From CAZCZY01 sp964503525 (lineage in GTDB: Bacteria > Patescibacteriota > JAUYIX01), in NCBI GenBank assembly GCA_964503525.1, contig CAZCZY010000078.1:1-34650 (forward strand): DNA of 34,650 nucleotides, given 5' to 3'. This document shows positions 1 through 6,783 of the stretch, one piece after another. The first letter of the stretch is position 1, and every line of letters starts with the position of its first letter. The notes beneath the pieces are model-generated. The model made no database searches. It had not been told where the DNA came from and saw only the letters and a program-made list of their open reading frames with translations. Both the position numbers and the translations under genes were made by a program.

Positions 1-1
1 T

Positions 2-688
2 AAGTACATGAGCGAGTTGCTCGCTACGTCGGACTGGGCGCATCCCCTCTCGTGCTACGTGGACGCGCAGGAAAAAATTCAAGTTCGCCCTGTAAATTTA
101 CGAAATCCGTACTACCCCAAACTCATGCTCGGTGGAGAAAATCGAGTCGGCCTCAGTGCAATGGCGCATACGATGGAATTTTATCGGCGCCTGCCGCACG
201 GGTGGCGCACAACTCCCCAAGGAATTTTTACGGATCTCTATATGTACCAGCAATTTTTATCGATGCGCGACGCAAAAGTAACGAGTGGCCAGCGTCCAAC
301 CATGCTGAGTTTTCCTGATGGTGTTCGCATGGAATACACTCCCACAAAAAAACTGGACGAACTCAAGCGCTGGTCAAAAAAAATACAAGAGCCAAATTTT
401 GAGCAGCGCCTTATTGCAGAGCTACTCGATGCTGCGTATGCAAAATCAGTTGAACTTGAAAGCGATCTCATGTCAAAAATCACGGACGTGATTAAATCGC
501 GCGACGAATTCCAAAAAGAGCGCGACATGGCGGTCAAAAACATGAATCACTATCACGCCGATATTATTACCCTGCAGAAAGCTCTTGAGGAGGAACGCTC
601 CCGATCGAGATCGTTGCTGGGTGCCATTCGGGCACGACTTTTTTCAAAGCGCTCAAAGGACCAGCCTGCTGATCACGTTCGGTCATGA
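2..688 (+). CDS. Glycosyltransferase family 2, C-terminal part (5' end outside window)
   Basis: The frame is open from base 2, so the ATG at base 8 is probably an internal Met. The visible part begins in a region that in related GT2 proteins follows the GT-A catalytic core. The segment around residues 60-80, with LPHGWRTTPQGIFTDLYMYQ, resembles a conserved block I recall from the C-terminal half of bacterial GT2 glycosyltransferases; this is memory, not a search. The nucleotide-binding DxD motif would lie upstream of the window. The last ~70 residues are a charged heptad-like helix, probably a coiled coil, ending in a basic tail. Its final 122 bp overlap the 3' end of the convergent rmlC-like gene. 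A role in surface sugar assembly fits the neighbouring epimerase. Confidence 0.6.
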   Translation, partial: KYMSELLATSDWAHPLSCYVDAQEKIQVRPVNLRNPYYPKLMLGGENRVGLSAMAHTMEFYRRLPHGWRTTPQGIFTDLYMYQQFLSMRDAKVTSGQRPTMLSFPDGVRMEYTPTKKLDELKRWSKKIQEPNFEQRLIAELLDAAYAKSVELESDLMSKITDVIKSRDEFQKERDMAVKNMNHYHADIITLQKALEEERSRSRSLLGAIRARLFSKRSKDQPADHVRS

Positions 689-1187
689 TTAATTGGTCAT
701 GGTCAACAGCCGCCCACGAAAATCCGAGAGCAGGATCGTTAAAATTACAATCATATTCATCCGCGCGCTCGTAATACGACGACTGACCGACAAGCATGAT
801 GTTGTCTGTTGGCGCGTAGATGCAATGGACGACACCAGCCGGTACGTACAATAATTGCAACTTTTTTTCTGAGAGGTCGAGCATAACCGCCTTTCCCTCC
901 GTCGGTGACCCAGGCCTGGCATCGTGAAGCCCAATACGAGCAGTCCCGTGTGCAAAGACAATGTGTTCGTTTCTTTTGAGGTGTGCGTGGGCGCCACGCA
1001 TAACCGTTGCTTTGTTGAAAGTGTAATTCCATTGCAGCGTTGCCGTATCAAACCAACTTTGTCGGTAGAGCTCAGTCAAAGTGCCGCGTTCGTCCGTAAA
1101 CATCGTCAGATCAACGACAAAAACGCCTGAGAGAATTTCGCGGTATGGGTTGCCGTGATTGGTTCCTTCGGGGAGGAGATTTAGCAT
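567..1187 (-). CDS. dTDP-4-dehydrorhamnose 3,5-epimerase-like cupin (RmlC family)
   Basis: Cupin-fold sugar epimerase of the RmlC type, expected to epimerise C3 and C5 of a nucleotide-activated 4-keto sugar in the cytosol. Family marks seen are the MRGAHAH segment at ~63-69, whose first His aligns with the RmlC catalytic His, a FVVDLTMFTDERG N-terminal strand, and the C-terminal block GFSWAAVDHDQLIMTERDQQ, which matches the RmlC ending. The Met at 1187 is preferred over the one at 1196, because AGGATG lies six bases upstream of it while the outer ATG has no spaced Shine-Dalgarno. The last ~25 residues extend beyond the usual family end and are encoded opposite the glycosyltransferase tail. 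A variant keto-sugar isomerase is possible; RmlC family membership is fairly sure, rhamnose specificity is not. Confidence 0.75.
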   Translation of the reverse strand: MLNLLPEGTNHGNPYREILSGVFVVDLTMFTDERGTLTELYRQSWFDTATLQWNYTFNKATVMRGAHAHLKRNEHIVFAHGTARIGLHDARPGSPTEGKAVMLDLSEKKLQLLYVPAGVVHCIYAPTDNIMLVGQSSYYERADEYDCNFNDPALGFSWAAVDHDQLIMTERDQQAGPLSALKKVVPEWHPATISIGSVPPQELSAG

Positions 1188-1208
1188 GAGTAACATCCTA
1201 CGATCTAT

Positions 1209-1236
1209 TTGCCGTTTGTACCAAACCCAATACTAA
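1209..1236 (+). promoter_or_regulatory. Sigma70-type promoter of the CWB2-like gene
   Basis: TTGCCG (1209-1214), 16-bp spacer, TACTAA (1231-1236). A start of transcription near 1243 would leave a short leader before either candidate start codon. Confidence 0.45.
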
Positions 1237-1326
1237 ATTTACACTGAGAGATGTGCTATGGCGAATCCGCAACCAGGAGTTGTTGCGTACTTGAACAATT
1301 CACGGAATCAGAACGAGGAAAAAACA

Positions 1327-1926
1327 ATGGCAAGACCACCGTTTATGGAACTGTTGCAAGCACGCGCACTGCCAACGACCGGCAAACGCGTTATTTTGCT
1401 AACTAAACGAACAATCGGAGATGTTACTACCGGCGCAGTTGTAGCAGGGACCAACATTATCGATCCTGAGGTTGTGACATTCTTAAACGCACACAAGAGT
1501 CAGATAAAGAAAGTAGAAATTATCGGCGGTAAGGCGGCCGTCCCGTTTGAGGCGGAGACAGAGCTTAAACGCTTATTTCCCGCCATTACGATTGTGCGCC
1601 TAGATGGTACCGACCGTTTTGATACGACCGGCCAGATTGACACGACTTATTTTGTGGCACCGACGCATGCCGTCCTGGCGTTTGGTAAACCCGTCCTGCC
1701 GGCATCGCTAAAACACGGCATTGCTGAATATGCAGCTCTAGCTGGTGCACGTATCGCCGCGTTTAAAGGCGCGCCGCTAGTTTTGTCGGATGCGACATCC
1801 GTCCCGGCCACGATTGGCAACTACCTAAAAAATAACGCAGCCACGATCAAGCTCGGAGAAATTGTCGGTGATCTAACGCTCGTTCCACAAACCGTCGTAG
1901 ACGCATATCTCGATTTGATTAAGTAA
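1327..1926 (+). CDS. Cell wall binding repeat 2 (CWB2)-like protein lacking a signal peptide
   Basis: Two repeats resemble the CWB2 family (PF04122), which anchors S-layer and surface proteins to anionic wall polymers in Firmicutes. The first ends in VEIIGGKAAVPFEAE then IVRLDGTDRFDT, the typical IxGG...R..G.DRYxT pattern. The second has ALAGARIAAFKGAPLVLSD and a GEIVGDLTLVPQTVVD close. Start choice: ATG 1327 has GAGGA eight bases upstream. An in-frame ATG at 1258 would add 23 polar residues and has only a GAGAG. Neither start gives a signal peptide or membrane helix, so export is not evident. The family is probable, the function here open: it could be a cytoplasmic Rossmann-like relative. 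It stands alone behind its own promoter. Confidence 0.65.
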   Translation: MARPPFMELLQARALPTTGKRVILLTKRTIGDVTTGAVVAGTNIIDPEVVTFLNAHKSQIKKVEIIGGKAAVPFEAETELKRLFPAITIVRLDGTDRFDTTGQIDTTYFVAPTHAVLAFGKPVLPASLKHGIAEYAALAGARIAAFKGAPLVLSDATSVPATIGNYLKNNAATIKLGEIVGDLTLVPQTVVDAYLDLIK

Positions 1927-1976
1927 AAGAAGTTAGAACGTGTGGTTACGCAGGCTGGACTGCCCGCGTTTTAATA

Positions 1977-2004
1977 TTGACAAAACCTTCGTTTAGAGTA
2001 TGCT
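1977..2004 (+). promoter_or_regulatory. Strong sigma70-type promoter of the secreted beta-rich protein
   Basis: Perfect TTGACA (1977-1982), 16-bp spacer, TATGCT (1999-2004). It lies 44 bases before the start codon, which also has a full AGGAGG Shine-Dalgarno (2038-2043). Confidence 0.7.
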
Positions 2005-2048
2005 CTGCTGTTTTGTACATTACCTAAAAACTTGCCGAGGAGGCAGTC

Positions 2049-2780
2049 ATGAAAGTCGAACGCGCCACCGTCCAAGTCGTAGCAATCTTGCTCATCATCT
2101 TGTTCGTACCAGGAGTCTTTGCACAGTCCGATGAGCCGTCCGAAGAAACGCCCGACACACAAAACCAACTCACTCAATCCGGCGCCATTTACGAAAGCAT
2201 CATCCAGGAGTCCGAGGACCCCACGTACCAACTGGTCGAAGTGCGGTGGGCAAAGCCACTCAGCACGCGCGCCAAGTACTTTGATGACGCATGGTTTGCC
2301 GAGTATGCCTACGTTGGTCGCCACATCGCGATCGACGTGGTCTACTTCCAACAAAAGTTTCTCGGCGAACAATACCGAGAGTTGGACATCGGCGCTGGCT
2401 ACCCATTTCACTTTAATGGCGGCTTTACGGCCTTTGGTGTCTACTACGCGGCCAGTCGCGGCCCGGACTACCAATGGTTGGCACCGGCCTTTAACGGAGT
2501 GTTCGAGAAAAATCGGGTGTCGGCGCGCATTCTGGTCCTCTATTACATCGGCCTGACCGACGACTCGCCAGATCTCTACTTTGTCGATCCAATGCGGCTG
2601 GGATTTAAGCCCGTCGACTGGTTAACATTTGGGGTCTCCGGCAAGTTCACTCGCTACGTGGGTGAGGACTGGCAAGCCGATCTTGGACCAATGCTGCAAG
2701 TCACGACCAAGGTTGGACGTTTTGAGGTTCGACACTTTACCGGTGAAGAACTGCAAGTGTCCTACACAATCGCCTGGTAA
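2049..2780 (+). CDS. Secreted protein with beta-barrel-like pattern, unknown function
   Basis: I do not recognise this 243-residue protein. It starts with a clear Sec signal peptide: KVER, then a hydrophobic core at ~8-24, cleaved near VFAQ. An acidic, Gln/Glu-rich linker follows to ~50. The rest is dense in aromatic residues with alternating polar/apolar strands, and the chain ends in a strand with terminal Trp (LQVSYTIAW). That composition and ending are what outer-membrane barrels show, which would be odd in a monoderm lineage. A secreted beta-sandwich is the main alternative. The start is set by AGGAGG five bases upstream of ATG 2049. It has its own promoter and terminator, so it is a single-gene unit, and the consensus signals suggest high expression. 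Confidence 0.7.
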   Translation: MKVERATVQVVAILLIILFVPGVFAQSDEPSEETPDTQNQLTQSGAIYESIIQESEDPTYQLVEVRWAKPLSTRAKYFDDAWFAEYAYVGRHIAIDVVYFQQKFLGEQYRELDIGAGYPFHFNGGFTAFGVYYAASRGPDYQWLAPAFNGVFEKNRVSARILVLYYIGLTDDSPDLYFVDPMRLGFKPVDWLTFGVSGKFTRYVGEDWQADLGPMLQVTTKVGRFEVRHFTGEELQVSYTIAW

Positions 2781-2812
2781 ACTAACGCGCCATATCGTGT
2801 AAGTATTTCACA

Positions 2813-2841
2813 AGGGTGTTCGCAACGAACACCCTTTTTTT
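2813..2841 (+). terminator. Rho-independent terminator
   Basis: Perfect 10-bp stem AGGGTGTTCG (2813-2822) with CGAACACCCT (2826-2835), 3-base loop, then a run of T. It ends the secreted-protein unit. Confidence 0.9.
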
Positions 2842-2843
2842 AA

Positions 2844-2871
2844 TTGACACCGCTGCCCGGCATGATATTTT
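2844..2871 (+). promoter_or_regulatory. Sigma70-type promoter of the Nudix unit
   Basis: TTGACA (2844-2849), 16-bp spacer, TATTTT (2866-2871), directly after the preceding terminator. Confidence 0.55.
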
Positions 2872-2906
2872 TGTTCGCTCGTTCGTTAACAAGTGAGGAG
2901 GTACGT

Positions 2907-3368
2907 ATGACAGTACAAATGTCTGTTGAGATTGCACAAATGCCGCGCGTCGGGGTGGGAGTCATGGTTATGCGCCGCCACGGCACCGTCCGAGAAGTTT
3001 TGCTCGGAAAAAGAAAAAGCTCGGACCATGCTGGCACGTTCTGCTTTCCCGGTGGTCGGCTGGGCCCCGGCGAAGACCCCATCAAGTGTGGCCTCAGGGA
3101 AATTAAGGAGCAATGTGGAATTGACGTAGAAAAAGTGCGTTTTCAGTTCGTAGCGTATGTCACCACTTTTTTGCCCAAAATCTACGTGCACATCGGCTTG
3201 CAAGCCGATTATCTCATAGGTGAACCGCGCCTGCTCCAGCCCGGCAATTACGAAGACTGGAAGTGGCACCCCCTCGGGTACCAACTCCCGCAACCGCTGT
3301 TTAAGACAACCGAGCTGGCCTTCGAAAGTTTGCGCTCCGGCGAGAACTTCTTCAACCACGTGAAATAA
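2907..3368 (+). CDS. Nudix hydrolase, NUDT15/MutT-like
   Basis: Nudix-fold pyrophosphohydrolase of 153 residues, probably acting on a nucleoside diphosphate derivative or damaged NTP in the cytosol. The Nudix box spans ~50-72: Gly50, Glu56, Arg64-Glu65, Glu68, Gly71. Position 69, normally the second Glu of the REUXEE metal-binding set, is Gln, so metal binding may differ from MutT. The start of the domain (RVGVGVMV then VLLGKRK), the G.F.FPGG approach to the box and a later YEDWKWHPL resemble human NUDT15. The start is ATG 2907, with GAGGAGG five to six bases upstream; an upstream in-frame extension would read through the promoter. The DUF488 gene begins one base after its stop, so the two are co-transcribed. 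Confidence 0.85.
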   Translation: MTVQMSVEIAQMPRVGVGVMVMRRHGTVREVLLGKRKSSDHAGTFCFPGGRLGPGEDPIKCGLREIKEQCGIDVEKVRFQFVAYVTTFLPKIYVHIGLQADYLIGEPRLLQPGNYEDWKWHPLGYQLPQPLFKTTELAFESLRSGENFFNHVK

Positions 3369-3369
3369 C

Positions 3370-3768
3370 ATGTCACTCATGACTGCGTGCATCAAGACGC
3401 CGCGCACGGCGAAACATGGCGTGCGAGTTTCTATTATGAGTCGACATACCCTTGCAGACGGGGTCACGCCTGATCCAGAGATTACGAAAATATATTTTGA
3501 TCGCTGGTGGCCGCAGTTTGCTCCACCACCACTGCTCATCGGTGCGTACTACAAGCGAGGCTTGCCATGGGAATCGTTTGCAAAGCAATTTAACGAGTAT
3601 CTCCGCGAACCTGACCCCCACCGACATCTGTGCAGACTCGTAGAATACGCCCGTGCATTGGATCTTACGTTACTGTGTGTCGAGCCAACACCAGAGCGCT
3701 GTCACCGACGCCTCGTAGCAGAAGCATGCCGCGAAATTGACCAGTCCCTGCTCATTACCATCGAGTAA
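3370..3768 (+). CDS. DUF488 family protein
   Basis: A 132-residue DUF488-type protein. Seen: a KIYFDRWWPQF segment at ~38-48, matching the family's conserved 'R..VDR.WPRG' region; a W..F...YL block near 65-77; and a LTLLCVEPTPERCHRRLVAE segment at ~99-118 with the CHR that marks the family. The family has no agreed biochemical role; a fold related to thiol or phosphate chemistry has been suggested because of the conserved Cys/His. The start follows the Nudix stop by one base and has no Shine-Dalgarno, so translation is probably coupled. Co-transcription with a Nudix hydrolase and a receiver-like protein is the only functional hint. Confidence 0.75.
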   Translation: MSLMTACIKTPRTAKHGVRVSIMSRHTLADGVTPDPEITKIYFDRWWPQFAPPPLLIGAYYKRGLPWESFAKQFNEYLREPDPHRHLCRLVEYARALDLTLLCVEPTPERCHRRLVAEACREIDQSLLITIE

Positions 3769-3813
3769 AACTGAATCAACGCAGTGGGCATCAACAGAAA
3801 GGAGTTACTCAAC

Positions 3814-4248
3814 TTGGCTCTCCCAGTAGTCCTTGTGCTCGAATGGTATGCGGCGTCGCGCGACTACGTCCTTTGTCGGCTCCTAGCCTGTAAAGCCGAG
3901 CGTTGGGTGGATGTACTACCATGCCAAAACCTTGAGCAGGCCGTGAGCATCACCAAGGAAATTGGTCCGTGCATTCGCCTGATAATTATTGACGACGATG
4001 GCCTGCAAGGGTCAGCACACGATGCCGTTATCCAGTTACGAACCACAATTCCTAACTCCACAAAGTTTATCGTGATTGGTCAACCGCCCAGAGGGGAACC
4101 TCCCGACTGGGGCGCACTCGGAGCTCGCTTCTTCTTGAAAAGCGCTCCCGAACAAGAAATCGAAGGATTCTTGCGGCGGTATTTTGAGCAATTAGAGCGT
4201 CTTGCCGCGGCTGGCAGGCCTCGTGACTCAACTATCGTTCACAAGTAG
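3814..4248 (+). CDS. Receiver-like (CheY-fold) orphan protein, degenerate
   Basis: This 144-residue protein shows the alternating beta-alpha plan of response-regulator receivers: a strand PVVLVLEW, a strand LIIIDDDGL with a candidate phospho-acceptor Asp, a strand KFIVIG, and FFLKS with the conserved-position Lys. The usual acidic pair after strand 1 is missing and the Thr/Ser after strand 4 is not evident, so it may be a pseudo-receiver. There is no output domain and no kinase gene nearby. The start is a TTG at 3814: AAAGGAG lies nine bases upstream, whereas the outer in-frame GTG at 3784 has no ribosome site and precedes that Shine-Dalgarno. It is the last gene of the Nudix unit, closed by a terminator. 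Confidence 0.6.
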   Translation: MALPVVLVLEWYAASRDYVLCRLLACKAERWVDVLPCQNLEQAVSITKEIGPCIRLIIIDDDGLQGSAHDAVIQLRTTIPNSTKFIVIGQPPRGEPPDWGALGARFFLKSAPEQEIEGFLRRYFEQLERLAAAGRPRDSTIVHK

Positions 4249-4250
4249 GT

Positions 4251-4282
4251 AACCTCGTCGCAAACGTGCGGCGAGGTTTTTT
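4251..4282 (+). terminator. Rho-independent terminator
   Basis: Stem AACCTCGTCGC (4251-4261) with GCGGCGAGGTT (4268-4278), one G-T pair, 6-base loop, T run. It separates the receiver-like gene from the convergent cupredoxin gene. Confidence 0.85.
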
Positions 4283-4297
4283 ATTCGCGGATCAATT

Positions 4298-5044
4298 TTA
4301 TTCAACCACGATCATACCGGTCATCACGTCAGCATGGGCGCTGCAGTGATAAGGATACGCGCCTGGTTCATCAAAAACCGTTTCAAATTTTTGCCCCATA
4401 GCGAGTCCACGCGAATTCTGTTGCTCAAAATAGGTGTGATACGGATGGCTCTCGGTATTAACAAAATGTTCGATGGCGTCACTATTTGTCCAAACAACTT
4501 TAGTGCCGCTACTGATTCTAATATTTTTTGGCGCGAACAAAATATCTTTAAGATCCACTTTGATTTCAGCTTTGTCGCGCTGATCTTCAAAGTTGCTCAA
4601 CGGTGTTCTATCAATTTTGAAATAGAATTTACCTTGGGTGCAGCTGGTGTCAATAAAACAGTTTTTATACGAAACAACGTACTCACCATCCGGCGCACTA
4701 GTATCGAGCGCGACGCGCGCAGCAAGTTTTGATTCGTCTACTGTAGTATCACTGCGCGTAAACTCCGAGGCCTCATCGCTTGCCAATACAACAGTAATTT
4801 CTGCGCTCGTCATATCTAAATCACTATTGATTACGATCGCAATCGGTGCGACTGGATACTTATCGCTGTGATGTGGCGTTGTGTCTTGAATATGTTCGCC
4901 GCGTACTTCTTGCGATTGCACACGATCGCTACTTTGTCCATGGAACCCGGCCCAGATCAGATACGCACCAAGTAGAATTACTGCGGCTGCGCCAAAAATA
5001 ATCCACCCGCGAGTTTTTATAGTCATATTTTCAATCCAACTCAT
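4298..5044 (-). CDS. Membrane-anchored CopC-like/cupredoxin fusion protein
   Basis: Signal-anchor helix at ~13-33, then an extracytoplasmic region. Residues ~64-145 resemble a CopC (Ig-like copper-binding) domain with a CX5C pair (Cys129, Cys135). Residues ~160-248 are a plastocyanin/azurin-type cupredoxin: TKVVWTNSDAIEHFVN gives a copper His (193), and PYHCSAHADVM gives Cys234 and His237 plus Met241 as likely axial ligand. Cys-to-Met spacing is one longer than in the usual CSxHPxM form. A blue-copper site carrying single electrons outside the membrane, or copper binding, is expected from the family. It lies 24 bp downstream of the CopC-like lipoprotein gene on the same strand, so the two form an operon. 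An AGG sits shortly before ATG 5044. The physiological partner is unknown. Confidence 0.85.
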   Translation of the reverse strand: MSWIENMTIKTRGWIIFGAAAVILLGAYLIWAGFHGQSSDRVQSQEVRGEHIQDTTPHHSDKYPVAPIAIVINSDLDMTSAEITVVLASDEASEFTRSDTTVDESKLAARVALDTSAPDGEYVVSYKNCFIDTSCTQGKFYFKIDRTPLSNFEDQRDKAEIKVDLKDILFAPKNIRISSGTKVVWTNSDAIEHFVNTESHPYHTYFEQQNSRGLAMGQKFETVFDEPGAYPYHCSAHADVMTGMIVVE

Positions 5045-5068
5045 GGCGCCTACGTTGCGCTACCAAAA

Positions 5069-5572
5069 TTACTGCACAAAAAACTGCAATTGCCCGTCAT
5101 GACAGGTATTATCCGGCCAACATGCCGTGTATTTGACTGTATACAAACCATTTGGCGACCCCGCACGAATCGCGCGTCCCAATATCAAACTGTCGATTCC
5201 AATAATTACTTCGCCGGTGCCTACTTCCATTCCATCGGCAGATATACTTATGGTTGAGCCAGCGACTACGTCAAAATTAAACGTAAGCGAAACGTCGCTC
5301 GGAACACTATCCACCGTTGATCCATGCGCCGGTTTAGACGAGACAAAATGCGGTGTTTTTTTGGGATTTTCAAACGATGGGGCGGCTGGAGGTGTTGTTT
5401 TGTTCGTAATAGGAGAGGCCGTGTTGGCTACTGGAGTTGGTGCGACAACAACCTTGCCTGTATTGATATTTGATGTTGGCTCCAGCGGGGCAGGCCCTCG
5501 AGGTTGCGAATAAAACCACGAGCAGCCCGTGAGGCTCAAACAACACAATATCGCCGGCACAATTTTTTTCAT
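5069..5572 (-). CDS. CopC domain lipoprotein
   Basis: A 167-residue lipoprotein: short basic N terminus, hydrophobic stretch and lipobox LTGC with the lipidated Cys at 17. A Pro/Thr/Ala-rich spacer runs to ~70. Residues ~75-167 are CopC-like: VSSKPAHGSTVDSVPSDVSL, the family's 'S.PA.G..L...P..V.L' start, then a Gly-Leu-Tyr-Thr-Val-Lys-Tyr strand and a QLQFFV end. A CX5C pair (Cys151, Cys157) sits where the next gene's CopC domain has one, suggesting the same disulfide. The usual N-terminal His copper ligand is not obvious (one His at 75). No Shine-Dalgarno precedes ATG 5572. Instead a TACAAT box ends seven bases upstream, predicting a leaderless mRNA. Copper handling is inferred from the family and the cupredoxin partner. 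Confidence 0.75.
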   Translation of the reverse strand: MKKIVPAILCCLSLTGCSWFYSQPRGPAPLEPTSNINTGKVVVAPTPVANTASPITNKTTPPAAPSFENPKKTPHFVSSKPAHGSTVDSVPSDVSLTFNFDVVAGSTISISADGMEVGTGEVIIGIDSLILGRAIRAGSPNGLYTVKYTACWPDNTCHDGQLQFFVQ

Positions 5573-5579
5573 ATGGCAA

Positions 5580-5606
5580 ATTGTACCATGCGCGCTATAC
5601 TCTCAA
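5580..5606 (-). promoter_or_regulatory. Promoter of the CopC-cupredoxin operon
   Basis: On the minus strand: TTGAGA, 15-bp spacer, TACAAT (plus-strand 5580-5585) preceded by an extended -10 TGG. The box ends seven bases before ATG 5572, so transcription should begin at or next to the start codon. Confidence 0.5.
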
Positions 5607-5608
5607 AT
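5581..5608 (+). promoter_or_regulatory. Candidate promoter of pyrD-dsbB-dsbA
   Basis: TTGTAC (5581-5586), 16-bp spacer, TCAAAT (5603-5608), ending five bases before ATG 5614. TATACT at 5595-5600 is a second possible -10 but has no good -35. It overlaps the opposite-strand CopC promoter, so the two operons probably compete for or share control. Confidence 0.35.
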
Positions 5609-5613
5609 TACAT

Positions 5614-6783
5614 ATGTTCGAACCATGGATCACCACACGCAATCGTGTTAACGGTGCTCTGTACCGGCGCGTTGTGCGACCCGTATTTTTTAGGATAGAC
5701 GCAGAAAATATTCACGACCGCATGACACGCACGGGCATGTTTATAGGGCGCCATCGCATCACACGCGCCGCCGCTCATTCTATGCTTACCTACGAGCACC
5801 CCCTTCTCGAACAAAAAATCCACGGCATCGCCTTCAAAAATCCGATTGGCCTCGCTGCCGGTTTTGATAAGGACGCCAATCTAACCGATATTTTGCCTCA
5901 TGTTGGATTTGGTTTTGCAGAAATTGGCTCCATCACCGGCCAACCATGCGAAGGTAATCCGCGACCACGACTCTGGCGATTAAAAAAATCCAAAGGTCTC
6001 GTGGTCTACTACGGTTTAAAAAACGTGGGCAGCGACGTACTCAGCAAAAAAATTTCACGATTAAGCGCGCAAAAAGATTTTGCCATCCCTGTTGGCATTA
6101 GTGTTGCCAAAACAAATAATCGTGAGACGTGCGATCTTGCGGCCGGCATCGCCGATTACAAAAAAGCCTTTACTGCATTTGCTGACCTTGGCAGTTACAT
6201 CACGGTAAACATCAGTTGTCCCAATACATTTGGTGGCGAGCCCTTTACTGATCCGAGCCGTCTCGATAAATTGCTCAACGAACTCGACCAAATCCCTACC
6301 GAGCGCCCAATATTTCTAAAGATCTCGCCGGATTTGTCGCCGATCGAGGTCGACGCGCTGCTAGATGTCGCAACTAAACACCGCGTACACGGATTTATTT
6401 GTTCGAACCTGACAAAAAAACGCGATAATCCCCGCCTCATTGATAGCAATGTGCCGACGGTCGGCGGCATGAGCGGAAAAGTGGTGCAACCCCTTGCTGA
6501 CAAATTAATCGAGCAGGTCTACAAAAAAACTCAAGGTCGCTTTACCATCATCGGTTGTGGCGGCGTATTTACTGCGCAAGATGCGTATCATAAAATTCGA
6601 CTGGGCGCTTCGCTCGTCCAAATGATCACTGGGATGATTTACCAAGGCCCGCAAGTCATCAGTGAGATAAATCAGGGACTCACGCGACTACTCATCCAGG
6701 ATGGCTATAAGAATATTTCTGAGGCCGTTGGCTCGGCATATTTGGTTCGGGACGAACAGAATGATACCGTAGCAGCCGTATGA
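5614..6783 (+). CDS. pyrD: Dihydroorotate dehydrogenase, class 2-like (quinone-type)
   Basis: Oxidises dihydroorotate to orotate in pyrimidine synthesis. Length (389) and the N-terminal ~45-residue helical extension match class 2, membrane-associated, quinone-reducing enzymes. FMN-barrel motifs are NPIGLAAGFDKDA (~76-88), EIGSITGQP, PRLWRL and, near the end, IIGCGGVFTAQDA with GASLVQMITGMIYQGP. The catalytic-base loop reads NISCPN (199-204): Cys202 stands where class 2 enzymes normally have Ser (SSPN) and where class 1 enzymes have Cys. Start: ATG 5614 with the typical FEPW... class 2 beginning; the upstream TTG at 5581 lies in the promoter. No Shine-Dalgarno. The TGA stop overlaps the dsbB ATG by four bases, so the genes are translationally coupled. 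Confidence 0.9.
   Translation: MFEPWITTRNRVNGALYRRVVRPVFFRIDAENIHDRMTRTGMFIGRHRITRAAAHSMLTYEHPLLEQKIHGIAFKNPIGLAAGFDKDANLTDILPHVGFGFAEIGSITGQPCEGNPRPRLWRLKKSKGLVVYYGLKNVGSDVLSKKISRLSAQKDFAIPVGISVAKTNNRETCDLAAGIADYKKAFTAFADLGSYITVNISCPNTFGGEPFTDPSRLDKLLNELDQIPTERPIFLKISPDLSPIEVDALLDVATKHRVHGFICSNLTKKRDNPRLIDSNVPTVGGMSGKVVQPLADKLIEQVYKKTQGRFTIIGCGGVFTAQDAYHKIRLGASLVQMITGMIYQGPQVISEINQGLTRLLIQDGYKNISEAVGSAYLVRDEQNDTVAAV

Noticed and set aside
2886..3539. 217-codon open frame opposite the Nudix and DUF488 genes
   Set aside because: Shadow frame; both plus-strand genes have clear family motifs, and this frame spans their junction and a promoter.
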